A stretch of 64,000 nucleotides of DNA. Origin: Clostridia bacterium (GTDB lineage Bacteria > Bacillota > Clostridia > Christensenellales > UMGS416). Position 1 is the stretch's first letter, and each line of letters opens with the position of its first letter. The notes beneath the pieces are model-generated. The model was not told where the DNA came from. It ran no database searches and saw only the letters and a list, made by a program, of their open reading frames with translations. Positions 26,051-35,056 of the stretch are shown in pieces. Position numbers and translations under genes: made by a program. Location: contig JAFGUF010000027.1 in assembly GCA_016938675.1 (NCBI GenBank), positions 124,001 to 188,000 of the forward strand, given 5' to 3'.

Positions 26051-26911
26051 ATGAAAATCAGCGAAGTCTCAAAAATTACAGGACTTACAAAAAAAGCTAT
26101 CAGATATTATGAGATGAAAGGATTAATCACTCCGGCCGAGGATGAAGCCGGACACAAAAACTACACTAACGATATAGCAGACTCGCTTCAGCTAATAGCA
26201 TTCCTGCGAAATTTGGATATGTCAGTTCAGGATATAGTTTCTTATCTTGCTGCTGCTGACAAAAGCAAAGTACTAAATCAACATATATCTAGCATCAATT
26301 ACAAGATAGTGCAATTTAAAAATATAAAGGACCTTACAGTCTCTTTATTGGAAAACCCAAGTAATTATAAATCCCTTAACATGGAATTGGAAAGGGTGAA
26401 TCGCTCGAATACTGACTACTTATTAAATAAACTTAAAAAATTATTTCCTACTGCTTTCGGCGAATATATCATTGTTCATTTTAGAGAGTATTTAGCAGAA
26501 CCCGTAGATTCTATAGAAAAGAATGAAGCTCTAAATAAAATTGTTTCCTTTTTAGATGAATTTGATGAGTCGCCCATTCAGGAACATATTGATATGCTGC
26601 TAAATGCGATTACTAAAGAGGAAATGGCAGATATAAGCTATGATCTCGATTATTCAATGAAAAATCTGAATATTAATTTAGATAACCAGGATGAAGTGAA
26701 AAAATTCAGAATGTTTATACAGGCGTCTAAGGAAAAGATGAATGTTTCCCTAAAAAATTACCCTGATATAGCTAAGGCAAACAAAGCTGTGCTGGCATAT
26801 CTTTCAGAAGTAGGGTACAAAGAGCATTTTATAGATAATCTAAGAATTTTAAGTCCTAAATATGATCAATATTTAGCATATTTTGAGAATCTCAGCAATA
26901 TACTTCAATAA
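26051..26911 (+). CDS. MerR-family transcriptional regulator
   Basis: 286 residues from the ATG at 26051, which has a GGAGG SD. The N-terminal winged helix MKISEVSKITGLTKKAIRYYEMKGLI is diagnostic, followed by the coiled-coil dimerisation helix (about 80-115). The remaining 170 residues are helical, without the Cys ligands of metal sensors, so an organic ligand or another signal is more likely. The promoter with a 19-base spacer suggests autoregulation. The MATE pump upstream is a possible target but is not adjacent to this promoter. Confidence 0.88.
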   Translation: MKISEVSKITGLTKKAIRYYEMKGLITPAEDEAGHKNYTNDIADSLQLIAFLRNLDMSVQDIVSYLAAADKSKVLNQHISSINYKIVQFKNIKDLTVSLLENPSNYKSLNMELERVNRSNTDYLLNKLKKLFPTAFGEYIIVHFREYLAEPVDSIEKNEALNKIVSFLDEFDESPIQEHIDMLLNAITKEEMADISYDLDYSMKNLNINLDNQDEVKKFRMFIQASKEKMNVSLKNYPDIAKANKAVLAYLSEVGYKEHFIDNLRILSPKYDQYLAYFENLSNILQ

Positions 26912-26942
26912 TATTATCAACATTAATAATCTATTCCTAAAT

Positions 26943-27632
26943 CTATATCCTCAGCACCACATTCTCGCAATACTTTTCACATCTTTTCGCATATTCTTGC
27001 AAATAATCCTCGCTGTGAGGCTTTATATTGGCCCTGAATCGGTCGCGTTCCCGTAGGGTTAATGGCTTGTTATACTGCTGTATGGCGTACCTAGCGAGTT
27101 TTGGAAGCCCTGCAAGTGTGTTAAGCATTTCATCGGCATTTAGCTGTGGAATCATCGTTGTTCTTATCTCATATGAAATACCGGATTGAACAATATACGT
27201 TATGGTATTATTTACCATATTTCCATCTGCCGTCCCTTCGCATATTTGAGGATATTTTTCAAACGGCGCTTTCAGGTCAACGGCGATATAGTCAATCAGT
27301 TTATTTTGAATCAGGTATTTAACTGCATCTGTATTGCTGCCGTTTGTATCCAGCTTTACGCTGTATCCGTAAGGCTTAATCCTGCCGATAAATTCTGCCA
27401 AGTCTTTTTGCAGCGTTGGCTCTCCTCCGCTTATTACAAAACCCTTAATAATTCCCGCTCGCTTTTCAGCGAAATCTATTACCTCGTCGGTGTCAATTAT
27501 TCTGCTGCCATCTAATATCTCCCTGTTGTGACAGTAGAAACAATCATAGTTACAGTACGAAGTAAAAACTGCAATTGAAACCATCCCCGGATAATCAACC
27601 ATTGAACTTTTTTGTATCCCTGCTATTTTCAT
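26943..27632 (-). CDS. Radical-SAM activating enzyme (anaerobic ribonucleotide reductase activase-like)
   Basis: 229 residues from the ATG at 27632. The radical-SAM cluster motif is CNYDCFYCHNRE (CxxxCxxC), preceded by SSMVDYPGMVSIAVFT, a typical start for NrdG-like and pyruvate-formate-lyase-activating proteins. FVISGGEPTLQ is the SAM-binding GGEP motif. It would generate a glycyl radical on a partner enzyme. No nrdD or glycyl-radical enzyme is in the window, so the partner is open. Confidence 0.85.
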   Translation of the reverse strand: MKIAGIQKSSMVDYPGMVSIAVFTSYCNYDCFYCHNREILDGSRIIDTDEVIDFAEKRAGIIKGFVISGGEPTLQKDLAEFIGRIKPYGYSVKLDTNGSNTDAVKYLIQNKLIDYIAVDLKAPFEKYPQICEGTADGNMVNNTITYIVQSGISYEIRTTMIPQLNADEMLNTLAGLPKLARYAIQQYNKPLTLRERDRFRANIKPHSEDYLQEYAKRCEKYCENVVLRI

Positions 27633-27762
27633 CAATTTAGTGCCTTCTGTTTTATCTTTTTTTTTTACATTATATCAAAGCAGTAAGCAATAATACAACA
27701 TATAAAAACAAAAGTCATTATAATATGATATAATCTTCTCATATAAAACAGGAGCTAATAAT

Positions 27763-28536
27763 ATGGATAGAGAATTTATTAAAGACTGGACAGAAAAGCT
27801 AAAAGATACTATTACGCTGCATAATCAAATACAACACATTGATTTTTCATTGGAGCAACTGCATCCAATAGCAATAGTCAAAAACAAGACTTTCTACATT
27901 TTCGACTATAACCGTACAAAAGAAATCTATGAGCTGGTTTATGAAAAGCAGCTGCCGGATATTCAGATACCTGAAAAAGTGCTGGCAAGCTTTCCCTTGG
28001 ATTTCTACAACGGAAAGCCTGCTGCAGTAATCAGCGAGGACGCGCTAGAATCATTGGAAAAGCGAATTTTTATATTCCATGAGTTTGTTCACTGCTTTCA
28101 GTATAACAACGGTGAACAAGAGATAAAAGAAACTTTAGGAATCTACAAAACATATAAAAATGAAAATAATCATATGTGGGAAATCAATCACCCCTTTCCA
28201 TATGAAGATAATGATTTTGCAAAAACTGTTGTTTCGCTTAGCGAGCATTACAAAGCAGCAGACGAGAAAAGCATCATCAGTTCCTATAAAACATTGAAAG
28301 ATATTCTCTCTGATTATGAATATTTGATATGGCAGGAATGGAAAGAAGGGTACGCGCGTTTTGTAGAAAACAATATTCGCAGCTTTCTAAAAATCACCTT
28401 AAATGACACCCCCAAAGCCAAACCCTTTGACCGGTCTCTTTTTTACTGGACAGGAAGCCATCATATCGATTTCTTAAAAAACATTCAGAAAAAACATTTT
28501 TCTTCGCTTAGTGATTTGTTTAACCTTATGCTTTGA
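27763..28536 (+). CDS. Putative gluzincin-like zinc metallopeptidase of unknown family
   Basis: 257 residues, no signal peptide or membrane helix. It has FHEFVHCFQ with H106, E107 and H110 (HExxH zinc motif) and, 85 residues later, KEGYARFVE, where E195 fits the third ligand of gluzincins (EGxAxxxE). I do not recognise the family. AGGAG is the SD. The zinc-peptidase call is an inference from these two motifs and their spacing. Confidence 0.55.
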   Translation: MDREFIKDWTEKLKDTITLHNQIQHIDFSLEQLHPIAIVKNKTFYIFDYNRTKEIYELVYEKQLPDIQIPEKVLASFPLDFYNGKPAAVISEDALESLEKRIFIFHEFVHCFQYNNGEQEIKETLGIYKTYKNENNHMWEINHPFPYEDNDFAKTVVSLSEHYKAADEKSIISSYKTLKDILSDYEYLIWQEWKEGYARFVENNIRSFLKITLNDTPKAKPFDRSLFYWTGSHHIDFLKNIQKKHFSSLSDLFNLML

Positions 28537-28572
28537 AATTAATAAGAACATTTTAAAAAGAAAGATTGTTTT

Positions 28573-29175
28573 ATGGAGATAAAAGAAGTATATAAAAACA
28601 GAAGATCCGTGCGAAAATTTAAAGACACGGAAATAGATGAGGACATTATAAATGAGCTTTTATTTGCCGCGAACTCAGCACCCTGTACCGATACATGCAA
28701 TTATTTCTTTGGCGTCATAAGGGACTCCGTGGTAAAGCATCAAATAGGGGAGGCGACAATTTATGCAAATTGGGTAGCAGATGCACCTGTTATTTTCGTA
28801 TGCTGCTCCAATATCCAATTTGACCTTAAAAACGAAACTGCTGAAAGCTACGCAATGCAGGGCATGACAGCTCGTTACGGAAAGGAAACTGTCGACTTCT
28901 TAATAGGCACTGAAAACAGAAAAAGCGCAAAAACCTTGATGCAGGCATCTCCTGCCTATATCGCCGCGCAGCATATAATATTATCTGCAGTGTCAATGGG
29001 GTTTCGAGGCTGCCTTGTGGATTTTATAAATTTGGAGAAAATCAACAAGATTCTTGGCTTGCCGGATAATATAACATGCGAGCTTCTTGTGCCCATTGGG
29101 TATCCTGATGAAACTCCGATACCTATTAAGACAAATGAAAAGAAAAATGTATTTTATGATAAATGGGATAAATAG
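28573..29175 (+). CDS. Nitroreductase-family FMN oxidoreductase
   Basis: 200 residues, full family length. The N-terminal RRSVRKF FMN-phosphate motif and SAPCTDTCNYFF, plus the C-terminal GYPDETPIP, are typical. It reduces nitro-compounds, quinones or similar acceptors with NAD(P)H. It lies 36 bases after the metallopeptidase gene. Confidence 0.88.
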   Translation: MEIKEVYKNRRSVRKFKDTEIDEDIINELLFAANSAPCTDTCNYFFGVIRDSVVKHQIGEATIYANWVADAPVIFVCCSNIQFDLKNETAESYAMQGMTARYGKETVDFLIGTENRKSAKTLMQASPAYIAAQHIILSAVSMGFRGCLVDFINLEKINKILGLPDNITCELLVPIGYPDETPIPIKTNEKKNVFYDKWDK

Positions 29176-29368
29176 AGCATATTTCTTCCGACTAAGCGCT
29201 CTTTATATTTGCGTTAATATGCTGGCATCTTTTCCATGGGCTATTCCTTATGGTAAGAAAGAAATTGATTTTATGCTCGATATGATTCAGCAGGCTATGA
29301 GCTGGTATGATGACATGAACCTTTATATACTCAAACGGTACACAGATAATAAAGGAATAAACCTATGA
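29156..29368 (+). pseudogene. Short ORF or gene remnant coupled to the downstream reductase
   Basis: A 70-residue frame whose better-ordered part is MLASFPWAIPYGKKEIDFMLDMIQQAMSWYDDMN... at its C-terminal end. The stop overlaps the next start as ATGA, as for a real upstream operon gene, but it lacks a clear start or SD and overlaps the nitroreductase 3' end. It looks like the C-terminal piece of a lost longer protein. Family not recognised. Confidence 0.4.
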
Positions 29369-30162
29369 AAGTTTTGATTATCGGTGCAAGCGGATTTCTA
29401 GGCAGTACTTTATATAAAAAATTCACTCAAAATGGTGCGGTTGTTATAGGAACATTTAATAGCAATCAGATTGATGCTAAGCAAATTAAAATGAACCTAT
29501 TTAACTTATCAGACATTGAGAGGGTTCTTTTAGAGTCTATACCCGATGTAATAGTCTGGGCTGTCTGCGATTATGAGAACGAGAATAGGCTAACAGATAT
29601 CGGAATAAAGTACATTCTAAATTGTATAAATAATTCTATTAAATTTGTTTACATATCCACAACTATATCTGAAGGACCGCTTCAAAGAGAAACTGTAAAC
29701 CCAGTCTACAGAACAGAAGATATGTATTTGTATAAATACGTAAACGGTAAAATTGACGGTGAAAAGCTGGTAAAAGCCCATAAAAACCACATAATTGTGC
29801 GACCAGGCTCAATATACGGCGTAGACGGATACAACCGCCTAGACACAAGAACAGCAACAATAAAGGAAAAAATCGAAAATAAAATTCCATATGTTCGCGC
29901 AGATAATCTTGTTACTTCTTTTGTAAATGTTAATGATTTAGCAAAAGCTATAGTTGAGTTAATTGATATGAATTTTATCGGCACAATTAATATTGCTGGC
30001 GATATTCCCGTAAGCCATTACTATTTCAGCAAAAAGAGAGCTGAGTCTTTAGGCTTGGATACAAACTATATAACTGCTGAAACAAAAGATACAGCATATG
30101 AATATTCATTAGATACAACAAATCAAAGGAATTTGCTACAAACAAATATACAAAATCTATAA
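29365..30162 (+). CDS. NAD(P)-dependent sugar epimerase/reductase (RmlD-like)
   Basis: 265 residues. The Rossmann start is MKVLIIGASGFLGSTLYKKF (GxxGxxG). YKYVNGK supplies the catalytic YxxxK pattern of extended short-chain dehydrogenases, and VRPGSIYG is also typical. It resembles dTDP-4-dehydrorhamnose reductases in length and motifs, but no rhamnose cluster is near. The stop codon overlaps a parS site. Confidence 0.8.
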   Translation: MKVLIIGASGFLGSTLYKKFTQNGAVVIGTFNSNQIDAKQIKMNLFNLSDIERVLLESIPDVIVWAVCDYENENRLTDIGIKYILNCINNSIKFVYISTTISEGPLQRETVNPVYRTEDMYLYKYVNGKIDGEKLVKAHKNHIIVRPGSIYGVDGYNRLDTRTATIKEKIENKIPYVRADNLVTSFVNVNDLAKAIVELIDMNFIGTINIAGDIPVSHYYFSKKRAESLGLDTNYITAETKDTAYEYSLDTTNQRNLLQTNIQNL

Positions 30163-30182
30163 ATGTTTCACGTGAAACATTT
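30161..30182. promoter_or_regulatory. parS site 1
   Basis: A 22-base perfect palindrome around the ParB consensus TGTTTCACGTGAAACA (30164-30179). It begins within the stop codon of the preceding gene and lies about 6 kb from oriC. Confidence 0.95.
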
Positions 30183-30187
30183 ATATC

Positions 30188-30723
30188 TTATTTTCTGTTT
30201 ATCCATTCTATAATTTCAGTACATGTTTCTTTCGGCTTTTTTCCCTTTGTATAGACAATTAATTTTGCCAGCTTTGCATTGCATTCATTTTCAATAAAAA
30301 TATTATTATACTCAAACTTGTTTCTTTTATATAGAATATCAATTGATTCTTTATTGTCAGAAGAGGGCAGTATTAAAACAACATTATCAATAGGTTTCAG
30401 GTTTTCTTCAACTTTTTTAAATAGTTCTTTATCATCATATACAGATTGGCCTGCGCCAAAGTCTATAATATGACCTTTATATTTTTCTAAAATAATTCCT
30501 ACTGATTCTGCTTCAAAGGGTTTCCAATATTCATACAATCCCAAGAATCCTTTTTCGTCCATAAGCTTTTCAGCAAGATTAAAATCATAGCCAGTTTACT
30601 ATATGTATTCCATCGCTCATCATCCAGGCTTGCGCGAGGTATATTTAATTTCTTTGCAATCAATTTGGCAATAGTTGTTTTGCCTGCACCGACCGGCCCT
30701 ATTAAAATAACGGTTTTACTCAT
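30188..30723 (-). pseudogene. P-loop kinase (shikimate-kinase-like), frameshifted
   Basis: The N-terminal part (30723 leftwards) reads MSKTVILIGPVGAGKTTIAKLIA, with a Walker A motif and SLDDERW. Near 30595-30600 the frame must shift by -1 to continue as YDFNLAEKLMDEKGFLGLYEYW and on to ...IIDFGAGQSVYDD...LILPSS..., ending at 30188. Together this makes about 178 residues of one nucleotide-kinase-like protein. A one-base deletion (or a sequencing error) explains the break. I see no slippery heptamer. Confidence 0.75.
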
Positions 30724-30765
30724 GCAGTCTCCATTCTTAAGATTATTGCTCTTACTTTACTATAC

Positions 30766-30794
30766 AACAAAGGACTATCCATTGGATAGCCCTT
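30766..30794 (-). terminator. Terminator after tRNA-Arg
   Basis: On the minus strand AAGGGCTATCC pairs with GGATAGTCCTT (one mismatch) around a 3-base loop, then TTGTTGT, directly after the tRNA 3' end. Confidence 0.7.
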
Positions 30795-30795
30795 A

Positions 30796-30872
30796 TGGCG
30801 TTCCCGAGGTGATTCGAACACCCGACCTGCCGCTTAGGAGGCGGCCGCTCTATCCTGCTGAGCTACGGAAAC
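30796..30872 (-). tRNA. tRNA-Arg (anticodon CCU)
   Basis: 77 bases on the minus strand, with CCA encoded. The acceptor stem is GTTTCCG / CGGGAAC, the D arm GCTCAGCAGGATAGAGC, the anticodon stem GCCGC / GCGGC with loop CTCCTAA, and the T arm GTTCGAATC. It reads AGG arginine codons. Confidence 0.97.
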
Positions 30873-30955
30873 ATATTTGATTTATACGGAGCATAAATCG
30901 CAGTATTTATGATATAATACTTTCAAATAATAATCAAGGTTTTTTTGAGGTAAAT

Positions 30956-31930
30956 ATGAATTGGAAAAAGTTAAAAATATACTGTACCCCTGAGGCAGTG
31001 GAGATATTAAGCGCCGTCCTTTTGGATAACGGCATTACAGGGTTTATAATCAATGACCCAAATACCATAGATGAAATCTATAATGCAGAACATTCACACT
31101 GGGCATATATTGACGATAATCTGGAAGACTACAAGAGTATTGACACCAGTGTGGAAATATATTTCCCTGAAGACCAGCAGGGCAGAGAAAGCCTTTTAAA
31201 TGTTCAGTCAGCAGTGAATTCATTAAAAACTCAGGATTTTGGCTTTGACCTCGGTTCGCTCGAATTCGAATATGACGAAGCAGATGATAAGCTTTGGCTC
31301 AATGATTGGAAGAAATACTTTAAACCAATAAAAATAGGGGAAACGTTTTATATAAAGCCATCATGGGAAACAATAGATGAAAAGCACGACAGATATGTAA
31401 TTGAGATGGATCCTGCTAATTCCTTTGGCTCCGGGACACACGCCACTACGCAGCTGTGCCTTGAGGCTTTCGAGAAAATATACGACAAATCAAAGAATAT
31501 TACTGTGCTGGATTTGGGCTGCGGCAGCGGTATACTTGGAATAGGCGCTGCTCTTTCTGGTGTTAAGAACATTACATTTGCTGATATCGACCTGCACTGC
31601 ACACAGACAGCAAAAGAAAACGCGATAAACAATAATCTGAATATAGACAATTTAAGATTCGTGTGTGGCAATATCTTAACAAATAATAATCTGATTGAAG
31701 AAATCGGAACCAAAAAATATGACATCGTTTTTGCAAATATAATGGCAGAAATCCTTATTGAGATGTCGCCGGTTCTTGAAAAGTTTCTTAAAGAAAAAGG
31801 ATATATAATACTTTCAGGAATAATCACGCAACGGCTGGAAGCCGTAAAGGCGGCCTTCACAAACGAGGGTTACGATATAATATCTGTTGATATAAAGGAT
31901 GACTGGTGCGCAGTAGTAGTGCAGAAATAA
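30956..31930 (+). CDS. prmA: Ribosomal protein L11 methyltransferase
   Basis: 324 residues. DPANSFGSGTHATTQL and VLDLGCGSGILGI (SAM motif I) followed by FANIMAEILIEM identify PrmA, which trimethylates L11. A GAGG SD lies 5 bases before the ATG; a TATAAT at about 30912 is a likely -10. Its stop is followed at once by parS site 2, then mtaB. Confidence 0.94.
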   Translation: MNWKKLKIYCTPEAVEILSAVLLDNGITGFIINDPNTIDEIYNAEHSHWAYIDDNLEDYKSIDTSVEIYFPEDQQGRESLLNVQSAVNSLKTQDFGFDLGSLEFEYDEADDKLWLNDWKKYFKPIKIGETFYIKPSWETIDEKHDRYVIEMDPANSFGSGTHATTQLCLEAFEKIYDKSKNITVLDLGCGSGILGIGAALSGVKNITFADIDLHCTQTAKENAINNNLNIDNLRFVCGNILTNNNLIEEIGTKKYDIVFANIMAEILIEMSPVLEKFLKEKGYIILSGIITQRLEAVKAAFTNEGYDIISVDIKDDWCAVVVQK

Positions 31931-31948
31931 TGTTTCACGTGAAACATT
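31929..31948. promoter_or_regulatory. parS site 2
   Basis: TGTTTCACGTGAAACA (31931-31946) within a 20-base palindrome starting at the prmA stop codon, about 4.3 kb from oriC and 1.4 kb from parA. Confidence 0.95.
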
Positions 31949-31993
31949 TCAATATTCTTCATCTGCAAAAAAATGAATTAATAGAAAGACTAT

Positions 31994-33298
31994 ATGGATA
32001 TAAAATCAAAACAAAAAACTGTGGCGGCCCATACAATAGGCTGCAAAGTTAATCAGTATGACACTCAGGCCATGCTTGAAATATTTGAGCAGCGGGGTTA
32101 TAAAGTCGTGGATTTTTCAGAACCAGCGGATGTATACCTTGTAAATACCTGCACCGTCACATCAACCGCCGATAAAAAATCCCGGCAAATGCTGAGGCAG
32201 GCGAAGCAAAATAAAGACTGCGTTGTAATTGCTGCGGGATGCTACTCACAGAGAATGCAGGAAGACATATATGAATACTGCGACATAGCAATAGGAACAG
32301 CGGACAGAAACCAGATTGCCGATATGGTGGAAGAGTATCTTGAAAACAACTGCCGTACAGAAGAAAGCGTTATACATAACCATCTGAATAAAGACGCACC
32401 TTATGAACAGCTTTTCGTTACCAAACTTGAAGGCCATACAAGAGCACATATGAAGATACAGGAAGGCTGCAATAACCGATGCGCGTACTGTATTATCCCA
32501 TCTGTCCGAGGATCAATACGTTCACGCACCCTTGAAGATATTAAAAAGGAGGCGGCCGCACTGCACAAGAATAACTGCAAGGAAGTTGTGCTTACAGGGA
32601 TAAACCTGTCCAGCTACGGCAAAGACCAGTCGGGCAAGCCTACTCTTTATGATGTAGTTAAAACAATTGAAGCAGAAAATATCCCAAGAATACGCTTAGG
32701 CTCCATTGACCCCGGAACATTTCAGTCAACTCCGCAGCTGCTTGAAAACATATCTGCGCTGTGCCCGCAGTTTCATATCTCGCTGCAAAGCGGCTGTGAC
32801 AAAACATTGAAATCCATGAACAGGTGGTATACAACAGAAAAGTATTTAAAGGAAGTGGACTTCATCAGAAGCTTTATTCCTGATGCTGCAATTACAACGG
32901 ATATCATTGTCGGCTTCCCGGGGGAAACAGAAGCCGATTTTAGTGAGACATTAGCCTTTGTAGAAAAAGTTCAATTCTCACGCATACACGTCTTTCCTTT
33001 CTCACCCCGCCCGAATACCAAAGCATATGACATGAAAGCCAAAGTGCCTAAGGCAGAAAAAAATAAAAGAGTACATCAGCTGATAGATCTGGGAGAAAAA
33101 TTGGAACAGGAATATATGAAAAAATTTATAGGAAAAACCGTCAGCGTTTTATTTGAGACCAACAAAGGAAATATTTACACTGGATATTCAAAGGAATATA
33201 TTCCGGTAAATACATCTAGCCCTTCGGACATAAAAACTCAACTAATAAATGTAAAAATTGCTGAACTTGGAAATGGCTATTTACTGGGTCAAATATGA
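31994..33298 (+). CDS. mtaB: tRNA (N6-threonylcarbamoyladenosine) methylthiotransferase
   Basis: 434 residues. The N-terminal UPF0004 domain begins HTIGCKVNQYDTQAM, with later Cys in NTCTVT and AAGCYSQ. The radical-SAM motif is CNNRCAYCIIP and the TRAM region is at the C-terminus. The GCKVNQYD start separates MtaB from MiaB. It makes ms2t6A at position 37 of ANN-decoding tRNAs. Pairing with prmA is common in Firmicutes. Confidence 0.92.
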   Translation: MDIKSKQKTVAAHTIGCKVNQYDTQAMLEIFEQRGYKVVDFSEPADVYLVNTCTVTSTADKKSRQMLRQAKQNKDCVVIAAGCYSQRMQEDIYEYCDIAIGTADRNQIADMVEEYLENNCRTEESVIHNHLNKDAPYEQLFVTKLEGHTRAHMKIQEGCNNRCAYCIIPSVRGSIRSRTLEDIKKEAAALHKNNCKEVVLTGINLSSYGKDQSGKPTLYDVVKTIEAENIPRIRLGSIDPGTFQSTPQLLENISALCPQFHISLQSGCDKTLKSMNRWYTTEKYLKEVDFIRSFIPDAAITTDIIVGFPGETEADFSETLAFVEKVQFSRIHVFPFSPRPNTKAYDMKAKVPKAEKNKRVHQLIDLGEKLEQEYMKKFIGKTVSVLFETNKGNIYTGYSKEYIPVNTSSPSDIKTQLINVKIAELGNGYLLGQI

Positions 33299-33316
33299 AA
33301 ACTCAAAAACATAGTC

Positions 33317-33345
33317 TTTCCTTTTATGAAAATCTTTTGTATAAT
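33317..33345 (+). promoter_or_regulatory. parA promoter
   Basis: TTTCCT (33317-33322), 17-base spacer, TATAAT (33340-33345), 38 bases before the parA start. Confidence 0.7.
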
Positions 33346-33383
33346 ATATTTGCTATTTTAAAAAGTGAAAGGACGTAAATAAC

Positions 33384-34154
33384 TTGTCAAAGGTAATTGC
33401 GGTTGTAAACCAAAAAGGGGGAGTTGGAAAGACCACAACTTCTGTAAATTTATGCGCTTGTATAGCAACATTGGGTCACAAAGTCCTGCTTATCGATATT
33501 GACCCTCAGTCGAACTCAACAAGCGGCATTGGCATAAATAAAGCAAAAATTAAGAATTCCATTTATGATGTTATAATAAACGGTTCGTCTATAAAAGACT
33601 GTTACATGAAAACCATGCTGGATAATCTTACAATTGTTCCTTCAGCGCCTGAGCTCTCCGGCGCGGAGGTTGAGCTGGTTACTGTAATATCGCGGGAAAC
33701 AAAGCTAAAGGAAGCTTTGGAAGAAGTAAGGGGTGACTTTGAATATATATTCATTGACTGCCCTCCTTCATTAGGTCTATTAACAATCAATGCACTTACG
33801 GCGTCTGATAACCTGTTGGTTCCCATCCAATGCGAGTACTACGCAATGGAAGGCCTAGCGCAGCTGATCAATTCTGTGCGCCTTGTTAGACAGCACCTTA
33901 ACCCTTCATTAAATTTTGAAGGCGTTCTGCTAACAATGTACGACAGCAGAACAAATTTGTCCGATCAGGTAATGATCGAAGTTAAAAAGCATTTTAAGGA
34001 AAAAGTGTATAAAACTGTTATTCCGAGAAATGTAAGGCTAAGTGAAGCTCCGAGCTATGGATTGCCCATCACTTTGTATGACCCCGCCTGCACAGGAGCA
34101 AAGGCCTATCATTCACTGGCCAATGAATTCCTGTCTCAAAACAGCAGGGGGTAA
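33384..34154 (+). CDS. parA: Chromosome partitioning ATPase ParA/Soj
   Basis: 256 residues from a TTG start at 33384, preceded by AAAGGA; no ATG fits. The deviant Walker A motif KGGVGKTT and FIDCPPSLG identify the ParA/MinD superfamily. It works with ParB and parS in origin segregation. It lies 2 bases from parB and 2.8 kb from dnaA. Confidence 0.96.
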   Translation: MSKVIAVVNQKGGVGKTTTSVNLCACIATLGHKVLLIDIDPQSNSTSGIGINKAKIKNSIYDVIINGSSIKDCYMKTMLDNLTIVPSAPELSGAEVELVTVISRETKLKEALEEVRGDFEYIFIDCPPSLGLLTINALTASDNLLVPIQCEYYAMEGLAQLINSVRLVRQHLNPSLNFEGVLLTMYDSRTNLSDQVMIEVKKHFKEKVYKTVIPRNVRLSEAPSYGLPITLYDPACTGAKAYHSLANEFLSQNSRG

Positions 34155-34156
34155 TA

Positions 34157-35047
34157 ATGAGCGATAACAAAAACAGAGGATTAGGAAAAGGTCTGGATGC
34201 GCTCTTTGGTTCGTCGGAAACATATGATACTCCGCTTTCTGTAAACGGAGAAAGCAAAAAAGACATTTCAAAAGTTCCCATGCATCTGATTGACCGCAAT
34301 TTAGGCCAGCCTCGCCAAGTATTCGATGAAAAGAAGCTTAACGATCTCGCCGATTCAATCAAGATACATGGCGTACTTCAGCCAATTCTTTTATCAGAAA
34401 AAAACGGCCGCTATCTGCTTGTCGCGGGAGAGAGAAGATGGCGCGCATCCAAAATTGCCGGATTGAAAGAAATCCCTGCTTTGATAAAGGATCTGTCCCC
34501 TGTTGAAATATCCCAGATAGCACTAATAGAAAACCTTCAGAGGGACGACTTGAATCCCATTGAAGAAGCACAGGGAATGAAAAATCTGATGTCTGAATAC
34601 GGACTCACGCAGGAAGAGGTAGCAAAGGCCTTAAGCAAAAGCAGGCCCGCCGTTGCCAACACGTTGCGCCTTCTTGCCCTTCCTGAATATATTATAAAGC
34701 ACATTACTGACGGCGAGCTCTCTGCTGGGCACGGCAGGTGCCTTGTGGGAATAAATAACGAGACCCTACGCAAAAAACTATGTGACAAGACAATAAACGA
34801 AAATCTCAATGTACGGCAGCTGGAAAATCTGGTTAAGGCATCATCCAACTCAGAAGAAAAACAAGAAACTAAAAAACCGGAAAAATCTTATCCCGAAATA
34901 AAGGAGTTTCAGGAAACCTTGCAGAAAAATATCGGCATGAAGGTTGATATAAAGGGTTCTCTGGAGACAGGCAAGATAACCATAAGCTATACCAAAAGAC
35001 AGGAGCTTGAAGATTTTTACGAAATGGCAAAGAAGATCAAAAGATAA
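34157..35047 (+). CDS. parB: Chromosome partitioning protein ParB/Spo0J
   Basis: 296 residues. The N-terminal RGLGKGLDALFG, the CTP-binding box II GERRWRASK, ALIENLQRDDLNPIEEA and the helix-turn-helix LTQEEVAKALSKSRPAVANTLRLL are all present. It loads at parS and slides as a CTP-dependent clamp. The two parS sites in this window match its expected target. Confidence 0.96.
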   Translation: MSDNKNRGLGKGLDALFGSSETYDTPLSVNGESKKDISKVPMHLIDRNLGQPRQVFDEKKLNDLADSIKIHGVLQPILLSEKNGRYLLVAGERRWRASKIAGLKEIPALIKDLSPVEISQIALIENLQRDDLNPIEEAQGMKNLMSEYGLTQEEVAKALSKSRPAVANTLRLLALPEYIIKHITDGELSAGHGRCLVGINNETLRKKLCDKTINENLNVRQLENLVKASSNSEEKQETKKPEKSYPEIKEFQETLQKNIGMKVDIKGSLETGKITISYTKRQELEDFYEMAKKIKR

Positions 35048-35056
35048 GGATAGAAA

